Assembly (NCBI RefSeq): GCF_014873495.1
Contig: NZ_JADBGF010000001.1
Span: 620,001 to 684,000, forward strand
DNA from: Streptomyces stelliscabiei
GTDB taxonomy: Bacteria; Actinomycetota; Actinomycetes; Streptomycetales; Streptomycetaceae
Direction: 5' to 3'
DNA: 64,000 bases
Made by a program: the position numbers and the translations under genes. The notes below the pieces were generated by a model. The model was not told the DNA's origin, ran no database searches, and saw nothing but the letters and a program-made list of their open reading frames with translations. This document shows, one piece after another, positions 9,001-18,541 of the stretch (position 1 is the first letter of the stretch; every line of letters starts with the position of its first letter).

Positions 9001-10308
9001 CTACTGGGGCAACGGTGCGACGGCCGCAGCCCTGCGCCGGGCCGTCAGGAAGAGGCCTGCCGCCACGACGGCCGCGGCGAGGCCGAGCAGGCCGACGGCG
9101 GCGGCCAGGGTGCCGAGGGCGGACTTGGCCGCGATCAGCACCAGGGGGCAGATGAACTGGCCGATGAAGAAGGAGGCGGTCCACAGCCCGGTGCCCCGGC
9201 CGCGGTCGGCGAAGTCCAGCTTGGACATGGCGATGGTGAGCAGGGAGGGCAGCAGGAGACCGGTGCCGAGGCAGTTGAGTACGGCGCCGACGATCAGCAG
9301 CGGCGCGCTGTCCGCGAGCCACATCACCACGAACCCGGCCGCGCACAGGGCGAGGACGAGGGGCAGCCGCGGCCCCGGGGCCCCGCGCAGCTTGGCGAAG
9401 GTGACCGCACCGGCCACGGTGGCGGCGCTGGCGATGGCTGTGGCCAGCCCGATCACGCTGGTCGCCGTCACGTCGAGGTCGTCCAGCAGGTAGGACATCT
9501 CCACCGGGACGGTGTAGAAGACGAGAGCCCCGAACACGGTGAGCCCGCAGATCCCGGCCAGCTGCCGGAAGGGGAACGGACGCTTCGGGGCGACCCCGGT
9601 GCCCGTGCTCTCCCCGTCCTCGGCCACGGCATCAGTGGCCGCGGTCGGCTTCGGCAACCCGATGGCCATGAGCGGGGCGAGGATCAGGCTGACGGCGTAG
9701 ATCCAGAACGGGGTCCGCCAGCCGGCCGACCCGGCGGCACCGCCGATGACGAAGAAGGCGGTCGCGGAGGCGGAGGCACACATGGTCTGGAGGGCGAGAT
9801 AGCGGTCCCGCACCCGACCGCTGTAGTAGTCGCCGATGAGCGTGGTGCAGCAGGTCATGATGGCTGCCTCGGCGATACCGACCAGGGCGCGGCTGGCCAC
9901 GATGGCGCCGAGCGACTCCAGCCACAGCGGGGCGGTGCCGAAGATGGCGTACAGCACGGTCGCGGCGATCAGCAGGCGCTTGCGGCCCAGCCGGTCGACG
10001 ATGACGCCCGCGAAGGGTGCCAGCAGGCCCAGTGCCAGGGCCGGGACGGTGAGGGCCATCGGGACCAGGGCGCCCGCGCCGGGCACGGTGGCGAAGTGGT
10101 CCTGCATCTTGGGCAGCACGGGGGCGATCAGGACGGCCCCGAGGATCGGGAGACAGCTGCCGGCCATGAGGAGGGAGACGCGCAGTCGGTGCGCGGCACC
10201 GGACGTCGGAAGGATCGCACCGGGCGGCGGCACGGGTTCCGCGTACACGGGCGGGGACGACGGCGACGGCGCCGGCAAGGGCGAGGGCGAGGGCACGGAA
10301 GGGGGCAT
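9001..10308 (-). CDS. MFS transporter, probably for an aromatic acid
   Basis: A 435-residue polytopic membrane protein. The start at 10308 (MPPSVPSPSP) follows GGAG; the first 45 residues are Pro/Ser rich and cytoplasmic. About 12-14 hydrophobic segments follow. The loop between segments 2 and 3 has the family motif DRLGRKR, and a central loop separates the two halves. It lies 115 bases downstream of the LysR-type gene on the same strand and next to a divergent ring-cleavage operon, so import of the operon's substrate is the simplest role (inference). Drug efflux is the alternative. Confidence 0.85.
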   Translation of the reverse strand: MPPSVPSPSPLPAPSPSSPPVYAEPVPPPGAILPTSGAAHRLRVSLLMAGSCLPILGAVLIAPVLPKMQDHFATVPGAGALVPMALTVPALALGLLAPFAGVIVDRLGRKRLLIAATVLYAIFGTAPLWLESLGAIVASRALVGIAEAAIMTCCTTLIGDYYSGRVRDRYLALQTMCASASATAFFVIGGAAGSAGWRTPFWIYAVSLILAPLMAIGLPKPTAATDAVAEDGESTGTGVAPKRPFPFRQLAGICGLTVFGALVFYTVPVEMSYLLDDLDVTATSVIGLATAIASAATVAGAVTFAKLRGAPGPRLPLVLALCAAGFVVMWLADSAPLLIVGAVLNCLGTGLLLPSLLTIAMSKLDFADRGRGTGLWTASFFIGQFICPLVLIAAKSALGTLAAAVGLLGLAAAVVAAGLFLTARRRAAAVAPLPQ

Positions 10309-10422
10309 GCGGGAACTCCATGGGGCGAAGGAGGAGCGGCACGCCACCGGGGAACAGACATCCCGAGAAGAGGAGCGTGCGCAGGAACTGCGGTCGACTA
10401 TGGGTGAGGGACCCGGTCCTGC

Positions 10423-11364
10423 CTAGCCTCTGTCCGATCGATCTACCGGATCGCGGTCATCCTTGCCGTGGATGGTCTCCGCGACCCGTGCCGCCGTCTC
10501 CCGCAGCCACATGTGCGCCGCGTCGTGCGTGTGGACCGGGTGCCACCACAGGGCTTCCCGGAGGGGGACGGCGTCGTAGGGCGGTTCCACGACCCGCACC
10601 GGGACGAGTCCGTCGAGCCGGTCGGCGAGACGCCCCTGGATGAGAGCCACCCGACGCGTCCCGGCAACCAGCAGGGGCATCAGCTGGAAGTTGTCGACGG
10701 AGACTTCGACGCGCGGCTCGATGCCGAGCATGCCGATCTGGCGTGCGGCGGGTGCGTCGTACGTGCGCTGGTACGTCACCCACGGCAGCCGGGCCAGGTC
10801 GTCGAGGGTGAGGTGCTCGCTGACCTCGGGATTGTCGTCGGCGACGAGGTAGACCCAGCGGTCGCGGTAGAGCTCGACGGTGGGGAAGTCGCTGATGATG
10901 CCGTGCGGCAGCAGCAGACCGTCGGCGGTGCTGAGCAGCGTGGTGATGTTCTCCGTGATGTCCGTCGGGTGCTTGAACCGGAGCCGAATGCCTGGTGCCT
11001 CGGCGTGCACCGTACGGGCGAGTTCGGCGCCGAAGACGGCCACCGCGTAGTCGGAGGCGATCAGCGTGAACTCGTGCTCCTCCTGGGCGGGGTCGAACTC
11101 GGCCTGGCTGGTGAAGACACGTTCGAGCAGGTCACAGGCGGTGGCGGTGCGGTCGAGGAGGGCCAGGCCCAGGGCGGTGAGTTCGTAGCGTCCGCCGACC
11201 CGGGAGAGCAGGTCGTCGTCGAAGTGACGGCGCAGCCGTGCCAGGGCGGCGCTCATCGCGGGCTGACTGAGGCCGATCCGTCGGCCGGCTCTGGTGACGT
11301 TGCGCTCCTCCAGGAGGGCGCGCAGGGCGACGACGAGGTTGAGGTCGAGGCTGGCCAGGTTCAC
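10423..11364 (-). CDS. LysR-family transcriptional regulator (NodD-like subgroup)
   Basis: A 313-residue protein with a GTG start at 11364. An N-terminal winged helix-turn-helix (residues 1-60, with LNLVVALRALLEERNVT and GLSQPAMSAALARLRRHF) is followed by a periplasmic-binding-protein-like effector domain (about 90-290). Regulators of this type sit divergent to the genes they control and bind a pathway intermediate. Here the divergent genes are the seven-gene aromatic operon starting at 11498, so it is the probable activator of that operon. The MFS gene follows on the same strand and may be cotranscribed. Confidence 0.92.
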   Translation of the reverse strand: MNLASLDLNLVVALRALLEERNVTRAGRRIGLSQPAMSAALARLRRHFDDDLLSRVGGRYELTALGLALLDRTATACDLLERVFTSQAEFDPAQEEHEFTLIASDYAVAVFGAELARTVHAEAPGIRLRFKHPTDITENITTLLSTADGLLLPHGIISDFPTVELYRDRWVYLVADDNPEVSEHLTLDDLARLPWVTYQRTYDAPAARQIGMLGIEPRVEVSVDNFQLMPLLVAGTRRVALIQGRLADRLDGLVPVRVVEPPYDAVPLREALWWHPVHTHDAAHMWLRETAARVAETIHGKDDRDPVDRSDRG

Positions 11365-11497
11365 GAGATGCCCCCGTGCGGAGTGGAGTACTGAGCCGGG
11401 GTATTCGCCACCTGGATGTCGATCATCCGAGGAATCGATTTCCCCGATCGCAACTTACGCGCCAGATTGGTGGCACCGCAATCGGGAGGACATCTCC
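11365..11497. promoter_or_regulatory. Divergent lysR / catabolic operon control region with dyad
   Basis: 133 bases between divergent genes. A near-perfect dyad GGAATCGATTTCC lies at 11431-11443, followed by a second GATC half-site. It is the best LysR operator candidate here. The Shine-Dalgarno GGGAGGA of the operon is at 11484-11490. No promoter hexamers are certain. Confidence 0.5.
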
Positions 11498-12475
11498 GTG
11501 AAACCCCCAGCCACGTCGGCGCCCCTCTTCACCGGCCCCTTCGCCCTCGGCACCTTCTCCACCCCGGGCCGGACCCCGTCCGCGGGACTGGTGCTCCCGG
11601 ACGGCAGGGTGCTGGACCTGCGTACGACCGTCCTCGCGCTCCTGGAGCGCTGGGACGAGGAACTGCCGCGCCTGCACGGCCTCGCGGGCGATCCGACCGG
11701 TGACTGGCTGTCGCTCGACGACCTGAACGTGCACGCGCCCGTCGAGCCCCGGCAGATCTTCCAGTCCGGCGCCAACTACCGGCAGCACGTGATCGACCTG
11801 GAGGTCGCGCACCGCGCCCCGGACGACCCGCGTACCGTCGAGGAGGCCCGCGCGGAGATCGCGGCGATCATGGACAAGCGGGCCGCCGAGGACCTCCCGT
11901 ACGTCTTCATCGGCCTGCCGACGACGATCACCGGCCCGTACGACGACGTCGTACTGCCCTCCTGGGCCAGGAAGCCCGACTGGGAGCTGGAGCTGGCCGC
12001 GGTGATCTCCCGCCCCACCCACCGGGTCACGGTGGAGGAGGCGTGGGAACACGTCGCGGGCTACACCATCGCCAACGACCTCACCGACCGGTCCACCGTC
12101 TTCCGCCGGGACATGCCCGCCATCGGCACCGACTGGCTGCGCTGCAAGAACGCGCCCGGCTTCACCCCGCTCGGCCCCTGGATCGTCCCGGCCGGGTCCA
12201 TCGCCGACCCGTCCGACCTGCGGGTCACCCTGAAGCTCAATGGCGAGACCATGCAGGACGAGTCCACCAAGGACATGATCTTCGGCGTGGCGCGGATGGT
12301 CTCCTACATCTCCGAGACCGCCCAACTCCTGCCAGGCGACCTGGTGTTGACCGGCAGCCCCGCCGGAAACGGCATGCACTGGGGCCGGCTGCTGCGCGAC
12401 GGCGACGTGATGGACGGCTCTGTCACGGGACTCGGTGCCCAGCGCACCCGCTGTGTCACGCGGGAGGCACCGTGA
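11498..12475 (+). CDS. Fumarylacetoacetate hydrolase-fold protein (first gene of aromatic operon)
   Basis: A 325-residue protein with a GTG start after GGGAGGA. The C-terminal two thirds is the FAH fold: NYRQHV at about 94, the metal-binding E163-x-E165 in DWELELAAVI, NDLTDR near 195, and a closing TGSPAGNGMHWGRLL loop. The family hydrolyses or decarboxylates ring-cleavage products (2-oxo or 2,4-dioxo acids) using Mg2+ in the cytoplasm. The next gene overlaps it by 4 bases (GTGA), so they are translationally coupled. A second FAH protein lies later in the operon, and the two may act on successive intermediates. Confidence 0.9.
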   Translation: MKPPATSAPLFTGPFALGTFSTPGRTPSAGLVLPDGRVLDLRTTVLALLERWDEELPRLHGLAGDPTGDWLSLDDLNVHAPVEPRQIFQSGANYRQHVIDLEVAHRAPDDPRTVEEARAEIAAIMDKRAAEDLPYVFIGLPTTITGPYDDVVLPSWARKPDWELELAAVISRPTHRVTVEEAWEHVAGYTIANDLTDRSTVFRRDMPAIGTDWLRCKNAPGFTPLGPWIVPAGSIADPSDLRVTLKLNGETMQDESTKDMIFGVARMVSYISETAQLLPGDLVLTGSPAGNGMHWGRLLRDGDVMDGSVTGLGAQRTRCVTREAP

Positions 12476-13449
12476 TCGACCACACGACTGTGCCTGACGC
12501 GAAGGACGCCGAAAGCGCGATCGCCGCGGCTGCCAAGGCCTACTCCAATTGGGGCCGTTGGGGTGAGGACGACGTCCTCGGCACGCTCAACTTCCTGGAC
12601 GCCGAAAAGCGCCGCGAGGGCGCGGCCCTCGTCCGCGAGGGCGTCAGCTTCTCACTCTCCCAGCGCTTCGACATGGACGGCCCGCAGAGGGGCTGGCGGC
12701 GGCGTACGAATCCGGTGCACACCATGCTCGACACCGGCACCGACGCCGCCCTGGGCAACCAGGGCTTCCCGCACGGCATCGGCGGTGCCGACGACGTGAT
12801 CGCGATGCCGCTGCAGTGCTCCACCCAGTGGGACGGCCTCGGCCACATCTTCGACCACGGCAAGGCATGGAACGGGCGGGCCGCCGAGAAGGTCGTCACC
12901 TCCGACGGCGACCTCGTCACCGGCATCGAGCACATGGCACCGTACGTGGCCGGGAGGGGCGTCCTCCTCGATGTGGGCCTTATCGTCGGCAAGGACGGCG
13001 AACTGCCCGACGGCTTCGCCATCACCGAGGAGCACCTGACCGCCAGCGCCGAGGCGCACGGCGTCACCGTCGGCCGCGGCGATCTCGTTCTCGTCCGCAC
13101 CGGACGGCTGGCCCGCGCCAGGCGTGAGGGCTGGGGCGAGTACGCGGGCGGCGCCTCGCCCGGGCTGAGCTTCACCACCGCGGGCTGGCTGCACCGCAGC
13201 GAGATCGCCGGGATCGCCACCGACACCTGGGGCTTCGAGGTCCGGCCCAACGAGTTCGACCACGCCTTCCAGCCACTGCACCAGGTCGCCATCCCCAACA
13301 TGGGCCTGCTCATCGGCGAGATGTGGGACCTCGACGCCCTCGCCGACCACTGCGCGGCCGACGGACGGTACGAGTTCTGGCTCACCGCCGCGCCGCTGCC
13401 CATCACCGGAGCCGTCGGCTCCCCCGTGAACCCGATCGCCGTCAAGTAA
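12472..13449 (+). CDS. Cyclase-family (kynurenine formamidase-like fold) metal hydrolase
   Basis: A 325-residue protein starting GTG within the preceding stop. It has the QWDGLGH motif at 119-125, corresponding to the family's HxGTHxDxPxH metal site, and further conserved stretches (VGRGDLVLVRTG, then DTWGFEVRP). Known members hydrolyse formamides or lactones. In this operon it could open a lactone or remove an acyl group from a ring-cleavage product (inference). The exact substrate is not readable. About 120 bases separate it from the next gene. Confidence 0.87.
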   Translation: MIDHTTVPDAKDAESAIAAAAKAYSNWGRWGEDDVLGTLNFLDAEKRREGAALVREGVSFSLSQRFDMDGPQRGWRRRTNPVHTMLDTGTDAALGNQGFPHGIGGADDVIAMPLQCSTQWDGLGHIFDHGKAWNGRAAEKVVTSDGDLVTGIEHMAPYVAGRGVLLDVGLIVGKDGELPDGFAITEEHLTASAEAHGVTVGRGDLVLVRTGRLARARREGWGEYAGGASPGLSFTTAGWLHRSEIAGIATDTWGFEVRPNEFDHAFQPLHQVAIPNMGLLIGEMWDLDALADHCAADGRYEFWLTAAPLPITGAVGSPVNPIAVK

Positions 13450-13568
13450 CGCCCGGTACCGGCCGAGTGGGCCGCCCCGACAGCCACACCCATCCAGGCC
13501 CCAGCCATCCGGCCCGTACCACCACCCCTGCCGCTCGAAGCGGCGCGGCATCACCGCAGGGAGACCTC

Positions 13569-14717
13569 ATGACCGACCCCCGCCCCCGCACCGTCCTCGT
13601 CATCGGCGGCGGCGCCTCCGGCAACGCCGTGACCGTGCTGCTGCGGCGCGCGGGCATCACCGTGGACCTGATCGAGGCCAAGCCCGACTGGAACGTGCTC
13701 GGCTCCGGCATCACCCTCCAGGGCAACGCGCTGCGCGTGCTGCACGAGTTGGGCGTGTGGAACAAGGTCCGGGAGAGCGGCTACGCCTTCGACTCCGTGG
13801 GCCTGGCCGCACCCGACGGGCACGTGTTCCACGTCCAGCGGGACATCCGTACCGGCGGGGAGGACCTGCCCGCGACCATCGGCATGCAGCGGCCCCGGCT
13901 CCAGGAGATCCTGTGCGAGGCGGTCCGGGCCAGTGGTGCGACGGTCCGCCTCGGTACCACCGCCGACGTGCTGGTGCAGGACGAGAAGGGCGTCACCGCA
14001 CGCTTCAGCGACGGCAGCGAGGGCCGCTACGACCTCGTCGTCGCGGCCGACGGTCTCAACTCCCTGACTCGCGCGATGATCGGGATCGGCGAGAAGCCCG
14101 AGCCGACCGGCATGGCCATCTGGCGCGTCGCGGCGCCCCGCCCGGCGAGCGTGGAGCGCACTGACCTGGCCTTCGGCGGGCCCTGCTACATCGCCGGCTA
14201 CTGCCCCACCAGCGAGAACACCATCTACGCCTATCTCGTCGAGGCCAACCGCGACCGTGCCTCCCTCGACCCGGCCTCGTTCGCGGACGAGATGCGGCGC
14301 CTGGCAGCGCCGTACGGCGGCGCCTGGCCCGAGATCGCCGCGAGCATCACCGACCCAGCCAAGGTCAACTACACCTGGTTCGACCGGCTGCTCGTCGAGG
14401 GTTCCTGGCACCGCGGCCGGGTCGTGCTGGTCGGGGACGCCGCCCATGCCTGCCCGCCCACCCTCGCGCAGGGTGCGGCCATGTCGTTGGAGGACGCCTC
14501 CGTGCTGGCCGAACTGCTGAGCGCCCAGGAGTCGTGGGACTCCCCCGACTCCCTCGACGACCTGCTGACCCGCTACCACCAGCGCCGCATCGACCGTGTC
14601 CGCATGGTCGTCGAGGCCTCGGTGCAGCTGGGCCAGTGGCAGCTGGACGGCGTCCGTGACGCCGACGTCCCCGGCCTGATCGGCAGCACGATGTCCGCCC
14701 TGAAGGAGACCCCGTGA
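13569..14717 (+). CDS. FAD-dependent aromatic-ring monooxygenase
   Basis: A 382-residue flavoprotein of the p-hydroxybenzoate hydroxylase type. It shows the nucleotide-binding GGGASG at 13-18, a DGLNS segment at 161-165, and the FAD-ribityl motif GDAAHACPP from 289. AGGGAG precedes the ATG. Such enzymes hydroxylate a phenolic acid with NAD(P)H and O2, often removing a ring substituent, to give a dihydroxy compound ready for cleavage. It should supply the substrate of the extradiol dioxygenase at 15759. It overlaps the next gene by 4 bases. Confidence 0.9.
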   Translation: MTDPRPRTVLVIGGGASGNAVTVLLRRAGITVDLIEAKPDWNVLGSGITLQGNALRVLHELGVWNKVRESGYAFDSVGLAAPDGHVFHVQRDIRTGGEDLPATIGMQRPRLQEILCEAVRASGATVRLGTTADVLVQDEKGVTARFSDGSEGRYDLVVAADGLNSLTRAMIGIGEKPEPTGMAIWRVAAPRPASVERTDLAFGGPCYIAGYCPTSENTIYAYLVEANRDRASLDPASFADEMRRLAAPYGGAWPEIAASITDPAKVNYTWFDRLLVEGSWHRGRVVLVGDAAHACPPTLAQGAAMSLEDASVLAELLSAQESWDSPDSLDDLLTRYHQRRIDRVRMVVEASVQLGQWQLDGVRDADVPGLIGSTMSALKETP

Positions 14718-15748
14718 CGACTCTGGACTCCCCGGACACCCTGGCCACCACGGAAACCCCCACCATCGACGTCCACGCGCACCTCCTGCTTCCGCAGGTC
14801 GAGGAGGCCGTGGCCGGACACCCCGGCCTGGCCGCCGCCCGCAGTCTCGACGCCCGCCGCAACGGCCCCGAAGCGCTCGCCGTCAACGGCCCCATGGTCC
14901 GCGACCGCATCCCTCGGCTGACCGACGTCAAGGCCCGGCTCGCCGCGATGGACGCCTCCGGCATCGACGTCCAACTGGTCTCGCCCTCCCCGTCGCACTA
15001 CCACTACTGGGCCGACGAGGACCTCGCCCGCACGGTGTGGGAGCTGGCCAACGCCGGGACCGCCGCGCACGTCGCCCAGGCCCCCGACCGGCTTCACGGA
15101 CTGGGCCTCGTCCCGCTCCAGCACCCCGACCTCGCGGTCGAGGCCCTCGACCACGCCCTCGGCCTGGGCCTGCGCGGAGTGGAGATCTCCAGCCACGCGC
15201 CCGGGCGGGAGCTTTCGGACCGGGCGTACGACACGTTCTGGGCGCTCGCCGAGACGTCCGGGGCGGTGCTCTTCCTGCACCCCTTCGGCTGCACGCTCGA
15301 CGAGCGCCTGGACCGCTGGTACCTGTCCAACACCGTCGGCCAGCCCACCGAGAACGCCGTCGCGCTCTCCCACCTGATCTTCTCCGGCGTGCTGGACCGC
15401 CACCCCGGCCTGAAGGTGATCGCCGCGCACGGCGGTGGCTACCTGCCCACCCACATCGGCCGCTCCGACCACGCCTGGCGGACCAGACCGGACACGCGGG
15501 GCTGCGCGTCCGAGCCGAGCAGCTACCTCAAACGGCTGTACTTCGACTCGCTCGTCCACGACCCGCACGTCCTGCGCGAACTGATCCGGGTGGCCGGCCC
15601 CGACCGGGTCCTGCTCGGCTCGGACTTCCCCTTCGACATGGGCACCGAGGACCCGGTCGGCGCGCTGCGTGCCGCCACGGACCTGCCCGACCCCCACTTC
15701 CACGCCGTACGCGGCGGCAACGCGGCAGCGCTGCTGCACCTCTCCTGA
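14714..15748 (+). CDS. Amidohydrolase of the ACMSD / aromatic decarboxylase type
   Basis: A 344-residue TIM-barrel metal enzyme. It has the N-terminal DVHAH (H21, H23), LFLHPFG in the middle, IAAHGGGYLP, and a C-terminal GSDFPFDMG carrying the catalytic Asp. This is the pattern of aminocarboxymuconate-semialdehyde, gamma-resorcylate and 5-carboxyvanillate decarboxylases, which use Zn2+ for non-oxidative decarboxylation. In the operon it may remove a carboxylate either before or after ring cleavage. The GTG start overlaps the monooxygenase stop. Confidence 0.88.
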   Translation: MTTLDSPDTLATTETPTIDVHAHLLLPQVEEAVAGHPGLAAARSLDARRNGPEALAVNGPMVRDRIPRLTDVKARLAAMDASGIDVQLVSPSPSHYHYWADEDLARTVWELANAGTAAHVAQAPDRLHGLGLVPLQHPDLAVEALDHALGLGLRGVEISSHAPGRELSDRAYDTFWALAETSGAVLFLHPFGCTLDERLDRWYLSNTVGQPTENAVALSHLIFSGVLDRHPGLKVIAAHGGGYLPTHIGRSDHAWRTRPDTRGCASEPSSYLKRLYFDSLVHDPHVLRELIRVAGPDRVLLGSDFPFDMGTEDPVGALRAATDLPDPHFHAVRGGNAAALLHLS

Positions 15749-15758
15749 GGAGTCCGAC

Positions 15759-16721
15759 ATGACCGACGCCCTCCCCGACCGTCTGCCCGACCGCCTGCTC
15801 ACCCACCTGCGGCACGTCGACCTCGCCGTGCCCGACTACGAAAAACAGCTCGACTTCTACGCCGGCGTCTGGGGCCTGACAAAGATCGCCGAAGACTCCG
15901 GCATCTCCTTCCTGGCGGCAGAGGGTTCACCGGAGCAGTACGTCGTACGGCTCCGCAAGGCGGACGAGAAGCGGCTCGACCTCGTGTCCTACGGCGCCGC
16001 GTCGGCCGCCGACGTGGACACGCTCGCCGAGCAACTCCTCGCGGCCGGCGTGCAGGTGATCTCCCAGCCGGGCAAGGTCGACACCCCGGGCGGGGGCTAC
16101 GGCTTCCGCTTCTTCGACGGCGACGGCCGCACCATCGAGGTCTCGGCGGAAGTCGAGGCCCGGCGGCACCGGCGTATCGAGGAGAAGGAGGCCATCCCGG
16201 TCCGCCTCTCGCACGTCGTCCTCAACTCCCCCGACCTGGAGGCCACCCGCGCCTGGTACGAGCGCCACCTCGGCTTCCGGCTGTCCGACACGCTCAGCTC
16301 CCCGCACATGGGCGAGGTCATGCACTTCATGCGGATCAGCAACCAGCACCACTCGATGGCCCTCGCCAAGGGCCCGCACACCTCCCTGCACCACGTCTCG
16401 TTCGAGATGCGCGGCCTGGACGAGTACATGCGCGGCTCGGGGCGCGTGATGCGCTCCGGCGCCCGCAAGGTCTGGGGGCCGGGCCGCCACATGGCGGGCG
16501 ACAACACCTTCACGTACTTCCTCGACCCGCACGGCAACACTGTGGAGTACACCACGGAGTTGGAGGAGCTGGACGAGGACACCTGGCATCCGCACGTCTA
16601 CGACTTCTCCCGGCCCGAGGTCACCGACCAGTGGGGCACGGCGAACCCGATGAACGAGCTGGTCGCCAAGGAGTCCTTCAACGACGTCGATCCCGGCGTC
16701 TTCGTCGCCCCGCCCGTCTGA
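15759..16721 (+). CDS. Extradiol ring-cleavage dioxygenase, VOC superfamily
   Basis: A 320-residue protein with two vicinal-oxygen-chelate modules (about 15-135 and 148-270). The second holds the candidate 2-His-1-carboxylate Fe(II) site: H152 in RLSHVVLN, H211/H212 in LHHVSFEM, E263 in NTVEYTTE. Their spacing is close to that of catechol 2,3-dioxygenases such as BphC. It would open a catecholic ring next to the hydroxyls. Its Shine-Dalgarno TGAGGAG overlaps the stop of the amidohydrolase. This enzyme fixes the operon as a meta-cleavage pathway. Confidence 0.92.
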   Translation: MTDALPDRLPDRLLTHLRHVDLAVPDYEKQLDFYAGVWGLTKIAEDSGISFLAAEGSPEQYVVRLRKADEKRLDLVSYGAASAADVDTLAEQLLAAGVQVISQPGKVDTPGGGYGFRFFDGDGRTIEVSAEVEARRHRRIEEKEAIPVRLSHVVLNSPDLEATRAWYERHLGFRLSDTLSSPHMGEVMHFMRISNQHHSMALAKGPHTSLHHVSFEMRGLDEYMRGSGRVMRSGARKVWGPGRHMAGDNTFTYFLDPHGNTVEYTTELEELDEDTWHPHVYDFSRPEVTDQWGTANPMNELVAKESFNDVDPGVFVAPPV

Positions 16722-16809
16722 TCCCCACGGGTCCGGGGGCACGGAACGGTCCGTGATCCACGCCCTGACTCGCCCCCGGTCCACCCCTCCACCACACCCC
16801 TGGATCGCC

Positions 16810-17775
16810 ATGCGCTTCGCCACGTACGAACACCACGGCCGCCGCAGCGTCGCCACCGTGGATGACGACGGCACCCTCCACCCCTTGCCCGGCCGCGCCT
16901 CCCTGCTGGACCTGCTCCGGGCGGGCCCCGCGGCGCTGCGCGAGGCGGGCGACGCCACGCAGGCCGTGCCGGGCGGCCCGCACGTCTCGCAGGTGCGGCT
17001 GCTGCCGCCTCTCCAGCCGCCGTCCGTACGGGACTTCGTCACCTTCGAGGAGCACGTCGAGGGCGTACGGCGCAGCATCGACAACACGGCCGGTGTCCCC
17101 GACGCCTGGTACGACGCGCCGACCTTCTACTTCACCAATCCGTACGCCGTGATCGGCGCCCACGACGACGTGCCCGTGCCGCCCGGCTCCTCGGTCCTGG
17201 ACTTCGAACTCGAAGTCGCCGCCGTCATCGGCCGCGAGGGCCGCGACCTCGCACCCGGGCAGGCCCGTGACCACATCATCGGCTACACGATCTTCAACGA
17301 CTGGTCCGCCCGTGACCTCCAATCCGCCGAGATGAGGGTGGGGTTGGGCCCCTGCAAGGGCAAGGACACCGCCGCCACCCTCGGCCCCTACCTGGTCACC
17401 GCCGACGAGCTGGAGCCGTACCGGGACACCGACGGCTTCCTGCGGCTGGCGCTGACCGCCTCGGTGAACGGCGAGGTGGTCGGCGAGGACCTGCTGTCCC
17501 ACATGAGCTGGACCTTCGAGGAGATGGTCGCCTACGCCTCGCGCGGCACGTACGTCCGTCCCGGCGATGTGCTCGGCTCCGGCACCTGCGGCAACGGCGG
17601 CTGCCTGGCCGAGCTGTGGGGCGTACGCGGACGCCAGGACCCGCCACCGCTGAAGCCCGGCGACACCGTCACCCTCACCGTCGAGGGCATCGGCACCGTG
17701 TCCAACACCGTGGTGCCCGGCACCAAACCGGTACCGGTCCCCCGGGCCCGCAAGCGCACACGGCTGCGCCCGTGA
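16810..17775 (+). CDS. Second fumarylacetoacetate hydrolase-fold protein
   Basis: A 321-residue protein starting MRFATYEHHGRRS. A GTG at 16753 is an alternative start, but neither has a strong Shine-Dalgarno. The FAH fold shows FVTFEEHV, the metal-site [21 protein letters not shown] and a GSGTCGNGGC turn. It resembles 2-hydroxyhepta-2,4-diene-1,7-dioate isomerase/hydratase and acylpyruvase relatives. It probably acts after the dioxygenase, on the 2-oxo acid from ring opening. It overlaps the SDR gene by 4 bases. Confidence 0.88.
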   Translation: MRFATYEHHGRRSVATVDDDGTLHPLPGRASLLDLLRAGPAALREAGDATQAVPGGPHVSQVRLLPPLQPPSVRDFVTFEEHVEGVRRSIDNTAGVPDAWYDAPTFYFTNPYAVIGAHDDVPVPPGSSVLDFELEVAAVIGREGRDLAPGQARDHIIGYTIFNDWSARDLQSAEMRVGLGPCKGKDTAATLGPYLVTADELEPYRDTDGFLRLALTASVNGEVVGEDLLSHMSWTFEEMVAYASRGTYVRPGDVLGSGTCGNGGCLAELWGVRGRQDPPPLKPGDTVTLTVEGIGTVSNTVVPGTKPVPVPRARKRTRLRP

Positions 17776-18530
17776 ACCGCGGGGCCGCGAGCAGGCTGGA
17801 CGGCAAGGTCGTCGTCGTCACCGGAGCCGCGCGCGGGCAGGGCGCGGCCGAGGCCGAGGCGCTGACCCGGGCGGGGGCGGTGGTCGTCGCCACCGATGTG
17901 ACGCAGGCTCCGGGTTGTCTGCGCCTGGACGTCACCGAGCCGAAGGAGTGGGCGGCGCTCGCCGAAGGGCTGCGCCGCCGGCACGGAGAGGTCCACGGCC
18001 TGGTCAACAACGCCGGCATCACCTGGCGCGCGCGGTTGCAGGAGGTCACGCCCGAGGACTTCGCCCGCGTCCACGCCGTCAACGTCACCGGCCCGCTCCT
18101 TGCCATCCAGCACCTGGCTCCGCTGATGCCGCCGGGCTCGTCGATCGTCAACGTCGGCTCCTCCGCCGGGCTCACCGGGCACTACCCGGTCGCGTACACG
18201 GCCAGCAAGTGGGCGCTGCGCGGCCTGTCGAAGACGGCCTGTGTCGAGCTGGGCCCGCGGGGTATCCGCGTGAACACCGTCCACCCCGGCTTCATCGAGA
18301 CCGAGATGACCGCCTCCGCCGCGCCGGCCTTCCGTGAGGCGAACATCCGTGAGACGCCGCTCGCCCGCACCGGCACCGTCGACGAGATCACCCCGCTGGT
18401 GGTCTTCCTCCTCTCCGACGACGCCTCCTTCATCACCGGCGCCGAGATCCCCGTCGACGGCGGCTTCACCGCACACGGCGGCGCCAAGTCCATCTCCGAC
18501 GCCCTGCGGTCGGCCTCCGACTGGCCCTAG
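17772..18530 (+). CDS. Short-chain dehydrogenase/reductase, last gene of aromatic operon
   Basis: A 252-residue classical SDR. It has the Rossmann TGAARGQG near 17-24, LVNNAG at 77-82, the catalytic S130, Y142 and K146 (YTASK), and a C-terminal ITGAEIPVDGG. It would oxidise or reduce a hydroxyl or ketone using NAD(P)(H). In the pathway it may oxidise a cis-diol or alcohol upstream of ring cleavage, or reduce an open-chain product. The GTG start lies inside the stop of the previous gene. Confidence 0.92.
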   Translation: MNRGAASRLDGKVVVVTGAARGQGAAEAEALTRAGAVVVATDVTQAPGCLRLDVTEPKEWAALAEGLRRRHGEVHGLVNNAGITWRARLQEVTPEDFARVHAVNVTGPLLAIQHLAPLMPPGSSIVNVGSSAGLTGHYPVAYTASKWALRGLSKTACVELGPRGIRVNTVHPGFIETEMTASAAPAFREANIRETPLARTGTVDEITPLVVFLLSDDASFITGAEIPVDGGFTAHGGAKSISDALRSASDWP

Positions 18531-18541
18531 CCTGCGACCCC

